From Balanoglossus misakiensis (taxonomy: Eukaryota; Hemichordata), in NCBI GenBank assembly GCA_040954595.2, contig CM082576.2:1922001-1986000 (forward strand): a DNA stretch of 64,000 bases. The letters are read 5' to 3'. Shown in pieces: positions 37,448-50,498 of this stretch. A program made the translations under genes and the position numbers. How positions within the stretch are numbered: the stretch's first letter is position 1; every line of letters begins with the position of its first letter. The notes beneath the pieces were generated by a model. The model ran no database searches. It had not been told where the DNA came from and saw only the letters and a list, made by a program, of their open reading frames with translations.

Positions 37448-40400
37448 GGTTTTAGTCGTAACAGTGATAAAAGATAAATACACATCATCAGCGAGAAATG
37501 ATTTGGGCTGGCACTCCGAGTACAGAGCCAGCAGGTATTGTTGTTGTCTGTTTATCAGTAACAACATACTGTAGACAAAATTTCCTGAAATAACTTTTTA
37601 TGAATAAGGAATGGTAAATACCAATTGGGCAGTCATACATGTAGGTATTTGGGCACCAACACTAACTGAAACTTCCCCATCATAAAACAAATTCTTATCT
37701 GGACAACTGACATGCGTTACAAATGATTGCAGTTTAATACTAGACATTATCTGTTGGAAACACAACTGTCACATTCTTGGCATACCAGTCTCATTCAGGC
37801 AATGCCACACAAACAGCAAAACAAATACATGTACAGCACCATGCCATGAGTTTACTTTTGTTATTTGAGGCATGAAAATGTGACTGAAATATTTTTTGAT
37901 AATGTTCAAAATGGTTTAATATTTTATTTGAGTTTCGAATAAAATCCTGCCTTTGGTAGTCGTTCGCTTGAATCCCAGTGCACCATTTCAACTGAAAAAC
38001 ATACAATTTCGGTTTTCTGATATTTCAACTTATGTTAACAAATGGTAAAATTAAGAGCAATTTTATATAATTATAATTCAGAGGTTCACAATTCAGGAAA
38101 TTGCTTTACGATAATTTAGACTGATGTTATTTGATGAAGGAAGTAAAATTAATATAAATCAGCTAATTATGAATATTTTGACGCTATTTTTAATTTTTAC
38201 AATGCTCATGTTCCAAAATGCCTTTTCAAAACAGAAGTCCATCAGTTATAATTATGCATAAAATACTGAGGATGAATTAATCCAATTCCAGGCATTTAAA
38301 ATGAAACAGCTTTTCTGACATATGTTGTGATGACAGTCTTTTTCAGTACACATATGATATTGAGACATTGATGTCTGAAATAGACCATATACCTACATAT
38401 GTTGAACACTGAATTATTCACCATATTTGACTGGTCCAAGATCTGCACTCCATATTTAAGTGCTGAGAAGTACCCACTCATATTCATGACTTGAACTCCC
38501 AGGCCCCCTGCCAACTTTTTTGCAAATTGATACACATACACATGCACAGAATCTTGTGATGAATTGGCACATTTTCAAACATTTACCCAATAATGCTACC
38601 CACGTTACACTGCAGAGGACAGCTATGTAGTCGTAAAACCAGACCCACAAAGCATTGTAGAGGTAGATCTGCAGTGACATTGAATTGACAAACCTAGCGT
38701 ACCTGGAACTATGCCATCAATGTTTAACAACCACACATACATGTATGAAAGGATGGCAACACCTCTGTTGGCCAAGTCTACAGCCGTGTAAGATAGGGAT
38801 CACTTTATCCTTGGAGTGCATATTCCTGTTACATCATATCTCTGCAGCCAGCTGATGACCTCTCTCATTGTTTGCCCAGTCTATATATCCTACATGATGG
38901 ATGACCAGCACTGGTACATGTAATGGCATGATATTTGATCATTTATCACATGTTACAAGTCCAGCGAAGTCCAGATGTATGGCAGCAGACACAAAAAGAT
39001 CTAGTGGTATCCCCCACATATATAAATGTTACGAACAATAATTTCGGTGAAACTGTATTCTTAATCATTATTGTAGAAGACCTATACACCAAATACAAAC
39101 CTTTATGTACTCCCGATTCTACCTTTTCATACAAAAACGCCAAACTTCAATGAGGGTCAAGTTCAGTGTTTCTGCCACTATATGTTGCAAGGGTTCTTCT
39201 ATTTTTAGGTCTTATGACAGACTTCATAAAGTGTGAACAAGCTGCAGCAGTAAATATATCAAGGACACATGCCAGAAATTGTAGTCACATGAGCATACAG
39301 TGCAGAGTCAGTGTATATTTAGCTTCAAGCATATTTACACAAGAAGACAGTTAGAGACTCCTTATGTTTTGGGTCAATTGAGACTCCGCCTTTGACCTTG
39401 TGATATTTGAGTACATCATCTGTGTACAGTGCAGGTTATCAGACCTCCACAAAATGCCAAAACCTAGTTTTTAGTTCATTGATAACAAAAATAACTCAGG
39501 AGTGATTCTAAGTGCCAATACACACACAATGGAACAGTTATCCCATTGGCAGCTAAATCATACTATTGACAAATGTTTTGCAAATGCTTGACAGTTTTAT
39601 CTTGTGAAGGACAAGATACATGTATCCTCTCCAAATGTTACATATGTTTCTTAAAAATCCTAGAAACAGTTTCTCACTGCCAGTGTATGTTTCAGACTAT
39701 GTGTTTCACTTTGCATAGGTGTATCTGAACTCTGAAAAGCCCAAGGCTATTTTTGTCAAAGAACGCATACCTGCCATTAACCCTCTTTTGTCTGCAAAGA
39801 ATGTTGACAGTAGTGTAAAGAAACCCGATTGTTACCCAGACAAAACTCTCCATGAATTTTGCTTTTTTCTTTCAATTCACTCACATGCATGGATTGGAGC
39901 TGAAGGACTTCTAAACACAAAAACACAAACCACTGTTATTGTTGTTGTTTACACTATCTTACAGGATGCAAATGCCAAAAATATTTGTGAACATAAAAAT
40001 TTCTCAATTGGTGCCACAGACAAGAACCAGTGTGAGAATCTAGTGAGGCGATAGTATGCCAGGGTACAAATACTAATGATATATACACATTTCAATATAG
40101 TATCAGTGATCACAACCATGACTTCGTAAAACATTCTGTTTACTAAAACACCTTCATAAAACTTTGAACATTCCAGATAAAGAGAGACACTGTAGATTTT
40201 TAAGAAGGTTGTACTTTAATTAATCTTCCTGTAGAGTACATGTAGCTGGCCACTTATGTGAACATGTAATTCCTTTGAAACACACCAAACACCCACAAGG
40301 CAAAACCATTCACGCTCTGCTCATACAATACAGTTCTTGTTACAGTGTATGTACTGTTACAAATGAATAAAACCACAAATCCATGTATAAGTAATGCTTC

Positions 40401-42548
40401 CTGAATGATACGGCTGGATGTCTACGTAAACCATAACACAGCTGGGTTCATGAACATATTATTATTTCAGCCTGTTCAAAGCACACAACTTAAAGAACTC
40501 CAAGTGCCATTAGATGTACTCTCTTATTTTACCTGCGCTTTTGTTTAGTCATTTACAACAAACTTGAATTCTTCACACAAACAATGGCTTCCACCAGGAC
40601 AAAAGTTTGTGACAATAGGATGTCTTTCCCTTGACAGTCCCATAAATCATGGCAGATAGTGAAGCTACAGCCCTCTTGCAACAAGACTTTGTTGTTTGGC
40701 AATAGTGGCACATAACAGCTATAAAATGTTTGAGATGATCGATGGACAAGAACACCAAAGGGCATGTTTGCATACACGTACATGTACATGTACCTCAGGC
40801 ATGTAGTCTAGTGAAGACCTGGCATTACTTAATGGCTAGCTTCTCATCTTGTGCTTAACTCATTAAAAGCTGGAAAGTGGAAATACCTGGCAGAAGAAGC
40901 AGAACTGCACAATCACCGGATACAAAACATAGTGTGTATGTCAATGTTCCAGGAACCACACACCAAATCATTAGAACATACATGTAGGGGAAATGACAGT
41001 GGTAACAACAGTGGTATCTTTTGTAACAGAAGGGGTCTGGAATGTTTCTTTCGGAAAAGGCATTGTCAAGGCTCAAGGCTGATCCCTCTTGGGAGCAAAA
41101 ACCACAGCTGCAAGACTGGAAAACCAGATACCGTATCTAATTGACCAGACATTTCCTTTGCAGGTCTCCAGTGTGAGAGAATAGGATGCAACAGGATGGG
41201 GGTCCAGCAGCTGTGGTTATCTACATTCTGGAACACACAGGAGTTCTTCATTGAGTTCCCTATGGTGGAAATATAAAATAGATGCTGGGCAAAGCCAGAT
41301 ACGGCAGGCAACAAATACTGTGGCATTTTATGGAATTCTGTAATAAATATATCCTGCTTCTTTCAATGGAAGGGAAATGGCTCATCCGATGGCTCGAGAG
41401 GGAAATTGTATACACAAGACTTTGCATGTGTAGTGCAAAGTGTGAAAAATAATAATGTATGTGTCATGGAGTTTTTCAATCACGGTGTACCGGGTATAAC
41501 TTGTTTTTCATGACTTTGCCTTGAAGTTGAAGTTCCAGTTGGATAAATGTGTTGTCTTCCAACACAGTTTATCACAGTACAATTTACAAGGTGAATTTCT
41601 GGATATTTTAATCACCCGTCTCTCTACGGCTAGCAGAGGGACTGTGGCTAAAGTTATCATGTACGCTCTGTGCTTTGGTTTGCTTTGTGCATACACGTGC
41701 CATCAGGACATGATGACGACAATATTCCAGATCACACCAATCACTCACGAAATTTATGAGTGCAATGTCACTGTTTACATTGTCCTTGTAGCATTTCCAT
41801 AACAACTAGTGTGTGTTTGTACAAGAACAACTGCCCTCTGTGTACTATAAAAATAATTGAAGATTTTTGGTGCCTTTATGTGGAATTATCAAGGGGCTCT
41901 TGAAATGGCTCAGGACCTCCCTTAAAGTTATACATGCCAAGTGAAGCGGGTAGCTGCAGAAATCTCTCTGCTTCATAATATACAGTCCTGTTGCATATGC
42001 CAGTAGTACGAGTGGATTATTCTGTACTTTGCATATCTTGAGTGGACCATGTAGTACATTAGTATACGTGCAGGTACTCTACTTTCAACAAATTCACTGA
42101 AACTACTTCAGCCTATATATTCATATACTCCATGTACTCAGCTGGCAAACCAGCTGACTGGGTGAATCTAGGAGTTGCTATTAAAATCACATTTAAAATG
42201 TAAACTCTTACACTTTATGTAACATGAACAATAGATATAGAGGTCAATATTTGCTAAATATTGCCTTTGTCAACTGTCTAGACCTTGATATACACCTTGC
42301 AAGAATGCACACCTTGGTGAACACAGCTTGCAGGTATAAGAATGATTTATGACCTTACATGGGTTCTGAACTACAATAATATCTGTAAATATTCTCGGAG
42401 GGTTTTGAGGTTTTGAAAACTCTGCCTTATCACTAGCTGCAGTACTGTACACATGTATCTTGACGTTTTGCCTGGTGTTTGGATTGGAAGGCAAAGCCTG
42501 GGTCACAGGACCTCCCTTTATGTCATGGATTGTGGAAGTCTTTCATAT

Positions 42549-42612
42549 GGTGTGACCATACATGTACAGATGGAAGGAACTATTAGTTCGCTCCATCTGT
42601 ATGGTCATACCA
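42549..42612. repeat. Imperfect hairpin, about 64 bp
   Basis: TGGTGTGACCATACATGTAC followed by AGATGGA pairs with TCCATCTGTATGGTCATACC plus A. The left arm has six extra bases, so the stem carries one bulge; the loop is short. It lies in otherwise unique sequence upstream of MEMO1. Confidence 0.6.
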
Positions 42613-43924
42613 TACTGTTTAAAACTGAAACAAATGAATGATTCACCTCATTTCCATAAGCAAGGCACATATTATAACTTATATGTATTTAATGACAAAT
42701 AAAACAATTGTCAAAAGTACCAATTTTGTCTCTTTTAACCATGATGAACAAAATTTCTGGACATGTAACAAGAAACACTACCCCTGCAGAAGTTGCCTGT
42801 AGGCATTGCCTGACTGGGATGTTTTCTGAATCAGGCTACTATCCAAACATTTTGAGTATCAGTATTTTATGGCCTGAGGATAGGGGTGTGGTGACTGCAG
42901 ACATAAAACAACTTGGTAGCTGAATATGTCAAGTGTCCAGGTAAACCAGAGTCATCAGAGGGTAAAGACTGAGAGGGTGTTTATTGAATCAGCATGCAAT
43001 GATGTTGTGCGAACAGTTTAATATGGATTTGTGAACGGGTATGTAATTCCAAACAAGGCCTAAAAGGTTTTTGTACAATGGTCGGGGACAGAGAGGTCAA
43101 CCAGCTGTCACTAACAAACAAGGGGCCAACAGCCGAAATTGTTTGGATGTGACTCCTGACTGACCTTTCCAAACCCCAGGCCACTGAAGGTGTCTATTTC
43201 AAAGCATGGAATAAAAAATCTTTTGCAAGAGTTTCATTGCATTCAACCATGGATGCACCATGATTCTACCATCTATTCAATCGAGGACACCAGTTGACAC
43301 GTACAGCACATTCCGTGTACCCTTCCGTATGTCTTCACTTCAGTCCCCAGTACAATGTACACGACACAATATACTGTTTAGTCAACACAGCGGAAGGGTA
43401 GGTTTCGGAAGTCACGTCACGCTCATTGGCGTTACCGTGAAATTAACTTTGAAATATGTGATCTATGACAATCACCTTCGCTCAACACATTAAGTATTAC
43501 TATATTTGCAGATTTATTTGTAGATCCATGTATCTACCACCCAATAACGTTTCTCTGCTCTACACCGATCGGAAAGGTCAAATTCTACAGGCTGCACAAC
43601 TGGTAAACTGGCAACGACAACGTAAAGAAACGTTCGTCGTAGATTGAGATCGCTGGTGTCTTAACTTGTGTATATCATCGGAATAAGTTGGTCATCAAGA
43701 TCTCTCCAAATAGGCATGCTTTTGAAAACAAACTCGTTGTCAGTACGGTGTTAACCTGTACTATACTCAGCTGTAATGTAACAGTAAGTTGAGTAACACT
43801 GAACCCACGTCAATGGTTGATCGGTTACATCGTATCTGTCAGTAGGATGGAATCCCTCGTTTATTTTCCCTGGTGATCGCCATGTGTTATACACGAAAAT
43901 GTCTACAAGCACATATCCACTCAC

Positions 43925-44050
43925 CTTACGTTGCATCGAAAGGTTTCCCGTATGTTACTTTCCCTGAGGAACTCTGTTTTAAAACGATCGCCGACGAAGC
44001 CGAAACTGGGATTCAAGCAGAACAACAACACTACCGATTAGTCACGTGAT
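43925..44050 (-). other. Candidate non-coding first exon of SIPA1L
   Basis: On the minus strand a strong donor, CGTAAG/GTGAGTGG, ends a possible exon at 43925. The upstream sequence is locally CpG-containing. It would join the acceptor at 32107 through an 11.8 kb intron. The 5' limit given is a guess. Transcript data would be needed to accept it; the donor could equally be fortuitous. Confidence 0.25.
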
Positions 44051-45460
44051 CGTGTGTAAGAGGGCAAGCACTTGTGGTATTCCTCGCCACATTTAGTTGT
44101 GTGGTGGCGCTAGCATCTTAACAAATTTACAACTTAAAAAATTTAAAAGGAAGCGTACACGACTTTCCACAATTATGATTCCTCAGTCACTTGCTGTCAA
44201 ACTACTTGAAACACATACAAGATTAATATTTGCAAATTATTGAAATAATAACTAATGATAGTAATACTAATTTAATCATTTATATTGCGTCTTTTACACA
44301 GTGATCTGATCATAAGCGCTTCTCAGAGAATAAATAATACATGTAAAAAGGAATATAACAATACAAATACATTTATAAGTACATGTATAACTATTTATAA
44401 GTATAAGCCATAATTTCTAGGCGCATACATATATCCCGTTTCCCTTATTAGGTTAAAAGTGCGGCGCTCCTTGACACGCCCCCTCCGGTTTTGTTCGGTG
44501 CCCTTTTGCCCCACCCGTGCGACCCGTGCCCATCATCATCTGACATATCATGGATGACTCATGATTGCTTGAGGTATGGTGAAGTATCACCAGTGCAGTG
44601 TGCCCGCGCCCCGCACAGTACTATTCTGACGTCTTGTGGTCACATACAAAATATGTGATCATGTGTACTTGTGTGACCCGAACAGAGTTTCCTAGCCGGT
44701 GCCAAGGTCGAATAAAGTACATGAATGTCTGTTTTTGTCAATATTCAGCGACTGAGAGGAATTCCGAGTATCGGGTTGTTTAATGTATGGGTGTCTCGAA
44801 GGTGTACCGTAAAGTAACAGCCATGCAGGTCACGTATCTGATCACAGTTCCCCAAAAAGGACTGCTATCTGACGTACGTTCAGTTCGCATACGGATTTGA
44901 ATATGATTGCGCAGTTGCAATTTCGTGTAGGGTGTGACTAACTGTGTGGCCTGACCTGTACACACAGGTGATTCTTACAGAAAACCGACGAATTCGTATT
45001 CACACTAGTACTGTTAGTTATCTATCTGTTGCAGTAATATAGATAGGACCACAGTCGCTTGGGAATTGCTCCTATACCTAAGTAAAGGAGGAAAAGTTTT
45101 TTGAAATTGAAGAAAGTTTTCATTTTATGATTTTATGTTTAGGCGAAAATTGCGATTAAAATATAGGTAGTCACGAGCCTTAAAAGCTGCCGAGTAGTTT
45201 TCGGTATCATGCCTTGTGAGGGAATAGGAAAGGGAGAGAGTTGTCATGGTAGCTGATGACTACCAGACGGTGGCCGTGCAAATGTTACAAAACACCGGTA
45301 AATAAGAAAATATACTCTATCATTACGTACATATTATGACGGCATAATAGTTTTAAAATAACAACTGTACCGATGATGAATGACAGAATGCTATCAGTGG
45401 TATTTCATGCGCATCCAGCTATGTGAGCTGACCGTGGAATATTCTCGTGTTCACAGCAAA
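44051..45460. promoter_or_regulatory. Head-to-head interval between SIPA1L and MEMO1
   Basis: The interval separates the candidate SIPA1L first exon from the MEMO1 start, which point away from each other. It contains a GC-richer stretch (44455-44620). No TATA box is placed confidently. A promoter for MEMO1 must lie near its right end. Confidence 0.35.
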
Positions 45461-45485
45461 GCGCCCTCAACTCCTTAGAGGGCGC
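45461..45485. repeat. GC-rich hairpin just upstream of MEMO1
   Basis: Eight-base arms GCGCCCTC and GAGGGCGC flank a 9 nt loop, about 90 bp before the MEMO1 start codon, so it lies in or next to the promoter or 5' UTR. The right half, AGAGGGCGCTA, resembles the core of a CTCF motif. Confidence 0.6.
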
Positions 45486-45573
45486 TATAAGATTAGGGCC
45501 CTTTATACTTGCTGTGTTGACCGTGAATTGAAATTTGTCTCTCGTCGAAAATCTGGCCAAAATAGGGTCTAAA

Positions 45574-48255
45574 ATGTCTACAAAAACAAGGAGAGCTACT
45601 CATGCAGGTAGCTGGTATTCAAGATCAGGTAAGGTTTACTTCTTCAATGGTTTGAAGTCCGCAACCCGTTAATTTCTCCACGACCTTATCTTGGCCTTGC
45701 TTTGTTTTGAGGAGTGAGTAATGTGTTTTGATGCTGGGGCCAGTCAGTTTAGCTTGGGTGGTGGATTTACTTTGGTGCATGTCAGAAATTCGCTGACCTT
45801 CGCAAATAGAAATCATTATAACAAAGAATAATCCAAGGAAAACAGTTATATCAATCCATACATGATTTGTATACATGTATGCAGACTGAGACCAGGTCAC
45901 CGAAAATGTTTACCTTTTATCCCCTTTAGGAAGGGATTTGTCTGCAGAGCTGGGGAATTGGTTGAGTGCAGCACAGGCCAACCATGATCACAGACCAGCA
46001 AGAGCTATAATTGCTCCGTAAGTGCATCACACGTCTTTTCAGTTGCAACAGCTGCGACATTGTGACAAGAAGGTCAGGGTACATGAGGTTTATGTGATGA
46101 AGTTCCATTACCCTTTATGGAATGTATCATTCCATAAAACTGGTAAAAGAAATCTTATAAGTTATATCCATTTTTCTGCAGGCATGCTGGATATTTATAC
46201 TGTGGAAAGTGTGGAGCCCATGCGTACAAACAGGTGGATCCATCAAAAGTGTAAGTATGAGAGGGATGCTTCTGTGATTAGAGCTCTCAACCATTTGGAC
46301 CAACATCTTCAAGATTTCATCCAGAAAACTGCTCATTTCTTCACAGTTTGGTAATTAGTGCTGTAACTTTTTTAATGCTTATACTCTCAATTTTTGAAAT
46401 CTTGATAACAGGAAGCGTGTGTTTATCTTGGGACCATCTCATCATGTTCGACTTAGTGGATGTGCTTTGTCCATTGCAACCACCTACAACACTCCATTGT
46501 ACAATTTACCAATTGATGCTGAAAGTAAGTCTGCAGGTTACATTTCACCAGAAGACAGCAGGGCAGCTTTGCCATAGTACCTAACAGTACAAGTAGTACT
46601 AGTAAATGTGTATGAAATTATCCAAGTTTGTAGCAGAAAACAGCATACATGTATGTTTGGCAAGTGGTGCTGATTGGGAACTTTGGACTAGACCTATTGT
46701 CTTGCCTGGGAGAATACACGTCTCTTCGGAAACATCAACAAACTTAAATCTGGGAGTGCTGCAGGCACTCTGTAACATGCTGTCGTCTAAAGACAAACTG
46801 ACTGCCACTCTCCACTTTTCAGTTTACAGAGAACTGTGGGCTACGGGAAAGTTTGAAGAGATGTCATTACAAATTGATGAAGATGAACATAGTATTGAAA
46901 TGCATCTGCCATACATTGCCAAAGTAATGGAAAGGTGAGATATGAGTAGATTTTTATTTGAATAAGTTAGTTTGAAGCAAGCCAGCCCATCTCTACAGGG
47001 AAGTGTAATGTGCATCTGTTGTATCTTTCAGCCGTAAAGATGATTTTACCATTGTACCAATCTTAGTTGGAGCACTGAGTGTTGAGAAGGAGCAAAAGTA
47101 TGGCAGATTACTTTCTAAATACCTGGCCGATCCTCAGAATCTCTTTGTTGTTAGTTCTGATTTCTGTCACTGGGGTAAGTTGAAGCTGTGTGTCATTGAT
47201 CTGTGGTCAGTTCTTAAATACTGGTTGTGGTAGACTGTGACCAGGATAACGGGAATGATCCAACCAAATTGATGTAGTTTGTGTTGTTTTCACAGCATGC
47301 ACAATATTTATGTAAAGAAAATCTCAGTGATACCCCCTGTAACATTTCTTGCACTAGATGTCATACATTGTACTAAAATCATACACAAGTAGTTCGTTTC
47401 TGGAATCTTAACTCTCTTTCATGATAATTCTTTCATCATGTTTCTCTGAATGTAATTTTTCCAACCACATCAGGAGAACGCTTCAGATTCACACATTATG
47501 ACAAATCTCATGGTGAAATCTACAAGTCTATTGAAGCACTGGACAACAAGGTAAAACTGGCAAACCATTTCTTAAAGTTTATCATTTGCAAAGCAGGATG
47601 TGCCAAAAATTCTAGATGTATATATTTCATTCTCTCACATACACCAGACATCACTACACGTATATACAAGAAGAAGTAATAAATGCATAATTTGACGAGA
47701 ATAAAATATAACATCTTTTCTACAATAATAAATGCATTGGATGAATCCACTCAGTTTAATTGTGTCTCATCAAATTTGTAGATTCCATTATTGAATGCTC
47801 TTAGCTAACCATAATGTAAATGTTTATTGACAGGGAATGAAGTTGATAGAAGATCTTGACCCTGCTGGTTTTGCTAGTTATTTGAAAAAATATGGCAACA
47901 CCATCTGTGGTAGACATCCTATTGGTGTGCTTCTCAATGTAAGTCATGATGATTGTGATGAAAGATTTCTGTATAGTGAGGGTTCTTAGCTAATGTAAAA
48001 GACTTGTATTGCCCTGATGAGGTACAGCAGAAGTTGAGATCGTAAGTTGCATTGCATGGTTAAAATGCTGAGGTTGATGTCAAACTCAGCTGCCTTTTCT
48101 TTTCTCTCACTTCTCAGGCTATTGCAACTCTCCGTGAGAAAGAAAATGGTCGTCAGATGTCTTTAAAGTTCCTGAATTACGACCAGTCCCAACATTGCCG
48201 TAGTATGGATGAGAGTTCTGTCAGCTATGCAGCCGCTTCTCTAGCTATGAGATAG
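45574..48255 (+). CDS. MEMO1: MEMO1, complete gene, 9 exons
   Basis: Mediator of ErbB2-driven cell motility 1, a conserved cytosolic protein of the MEMO/extradiol-dioxygenase-like fold that binds copper and phosphotyrosine peptides and supports receptor-driven migration. Exons: 45574-45628, 45930-46017, 46182-46250, 46412-46524, 46823-46934, 47032-47174, 47474-47550, 47834-47938, 48118-48255. All introns are GT-AG and phases match, giving exactly 900 nt, i.e. 299 residues (human 297). Recognisable stretches are [12 protein letters not shown] at the start, [71 protein letters not shown] and [13 protein letters not shown] at the end. The metal ligands fall at H49, H81 and C244, the same numbers as human. 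No truncation or frameshift. Confidence 0.98.
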
Positions 48256-49123
48256 ATTTCAGTTGCCCTCACAGGAACATCATTGAGTTTTGACTACTTG
48301 ATAGTGTTCAGAAGCATTTTTCACATTTTTGTTCCTGACAAAAATCAGTGGTAGCGTGTAGATGTGGTGTGGGTTTGGTTCATGTGTAGGGTCATAGTTC
48401 ATTTCAAATCTTGAGAGTGTATGAGGCAATGGTGTGAAGTAAGTCCTGTGCAGGTACCTGAATACATCTACACATTAATAATGAATGAAATTGTACTGAC
48501 ATAATCTGGAATTTGTGAAATGGCTGCAGTGAAGAGCTGGCCATGACCTACAGAGTGATGTAACCCTTCCTCCCCAATTTTTCTGCGTACGAGGCCATCT
48601 CTGTATGTACAGCATTAGTGAAGGGGATAAACTCAGTAATACAAATACCAGTGACTGTAATTTACTTCATCATCAACACCGACATATTCAGAGTGTAAGA
48701 ATACCAGAAAACGACAGAAATTTACAATTGTCATCCAATTATTGGAAATTTACTCATTATTTAGTAGAAGTATTGGAGTCTTTTTACTTGTGGAAAATGG
48801 TATTGAAGGCAATTTTCAGTGATGATAAATCTCTGAGATATTATTGCAGATGGAACTCTCTCTTTCCTCATTTCTTGGTCCAAAGATAACATTCTCTGTG
48901 TAGACTGTGCCATTTTGTACATTTATGACCAAATCTACGAATCACAAATCTTAAGTTTTCTGTACAGACCAGAAGAAATCCAGATGGTATATGAACTCAT
49001 AACTGTATGTTACAAATATAAGATTCTAAATATTCTATTTCTTAAATTTGTACTTTTACAATTTTACTGCTCAATTTATGATTCAGTTTTAATATTTTGG
49101 ACATATTTCTTTCTCTGTAGACC

Positions 49124-49129
49124 AATAAA
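49124..49129 (+). other. Candidate poly(A) signal for MEMO1
   Basis: AATAAA 0.87 kb downstream of the MEMO1 stop; a second AATAAA is at 49287-49292. The interval 48256-49300 has AT-rich sequence with no conserved frame, consistent with a 3' UTR. Confidence 0.35.
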
Positions 49130-49292
49130 CAGAAAGTACACAAACTATGTAGAATTCTTGCAACATCAGTTAGTTGGTTGTCTGAAGAGGTTGTACCTTA
49201 CGGTTTTCTTTTCATTTCAAGTGTATCCCATGAAGGCAGGTTTAGAAATACCATCATGTATATTCAGTACTTAAGCAGAATATGCAAATAAA

Positions 49293-50498
49293 AGAAGTAC
49301 CATGTGAACATTTGCGCATTTGTAAGATTTTTTTGAACCAGAAATGGGGAAAACCAGTTATGTTGAGAGCGCCCTCTATAACCGACATTGCAGGCGTGTC
49401 TGCAGCCGGATAACAAAATCGCGTTGTGTTCATTGTATTTATTATCCAGAAATAAGAGATATTCAGACCGAAGAATAGCCTATTGTCTTGTGAAATACAG
49501 CGAATAAACGAAAACAAGGGAGAGATGAAAATAAAACATATGGCATCAAGATTTGGCCAAGAACTGAATTGTCAAGTGATTATAATGCTACATGTTCTAT
49601 CTCTGTCTCTTGAAAATCCAAAGCAATATAAGAAACTGTCATTCAAGAGACTGAATAACGTTCCCTGTCAAATTTTGTCCCTTCTTCTCTTGCTTGTAAA
49701 TTAATCAAAAGAATTGCTTGTATCAAAACATTCCAGCATTGGCAAGTGATTGACATATTGGTGAAAAGTTGTTGTTTGGTCTCAGAGAACTTGAACTTGC
49801 ACTATTTATCAGAGATTTAATGTTGGATAGCAAAGTGAGCAGTACAAGAACATCCTTTAAAGATTTTATGGCTTTATACATGTAAAATAGCTGTCATCAC
49901 TGATCTATGAGACATTGGGATCTGCATTTGAAAAAAGATGACCCTGTTGGTATCAATATTTTATGGTTTTGAGACCTGAAATATCTGTGACAAATGTGAG
50001 TTAGAAGACTGTGGGTAGATGACAAGGGGCAATGTACAATGACTATAATACTTGATACGAATCAAAAGAAAAACTGGATTGGTAAAAAAGGGGCCAATTC
50101 CATTAGAATATGAGAATGGACACTTTCCATATCAGATCATGGCAGTGCAACATCAGTTGCATTTACAAGTGCATTACATGTCAGAGTAAGATCTAGGTCT
50201 ACGCTAGAGGTGACCAGGAAACATAAAAAAGCCTACGCATTTCGGTAATCTACAAAAGCCGAACTGGAGCTGTTGTGCGCGATAACATGGCATAATCAAT
50301 TATCCTGGATAATCAAACGCCTGCGAAAGGACAACCTGGAAAAGTCACGTGGAATGGACATAGCCTCGTTGTGGTATATACTGTACACTGTATCGATCCA
50401 GTATAAACATCACATTGCATCGGAGCCAAACAAACCGTTATCCCTACGATCGACAGTCTCAGCCGCCGGTATCATGTAGGCTTCAGACGGAACCCGCG
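49293..50498. other. Interval between MEMO1 and the ankyrin gene; upstream region of the latter
   Basis: It carries a GCGCCCTCT motif (49369-49377), an E-box GTCACGTG near 50345 and a TATATA near 50376, all within or upstream of the likely 5' UTR of the ankyrin gene. No coding sequence is supported. Confidence 0.4.

Larger units (their letters stand above)
32118..43916. other. Long non-coding interval upstream of SIPA1L (probable first intron)
   Basis: Nearly 12 kb with no supported exon. It holds the 1.17 kb repeat at 36277-37447, the hairpin at 42549-42612, several G or T runs and many TACATGTA palindromes. Open frames of 60-112 codons on both strands lack splice support or recognisable domains. 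If the donor at 43925 is real, this is a SIPA1L intron; otherwise it is intergenic. Confidence 0.45.

Noticed and set aside
39719-40054. 111-codon plus-strand frame
   Set aside because: No splice context, no domain and no conserved block; typical of chance open frames in this AT-rich interval.
48915-49274. 119-codon plus-strand frame after MEMO1
   Set aside because: AT-rich, low-complexity, inside the probable MEMO1 3' UTR and contains a poly(A) signal.
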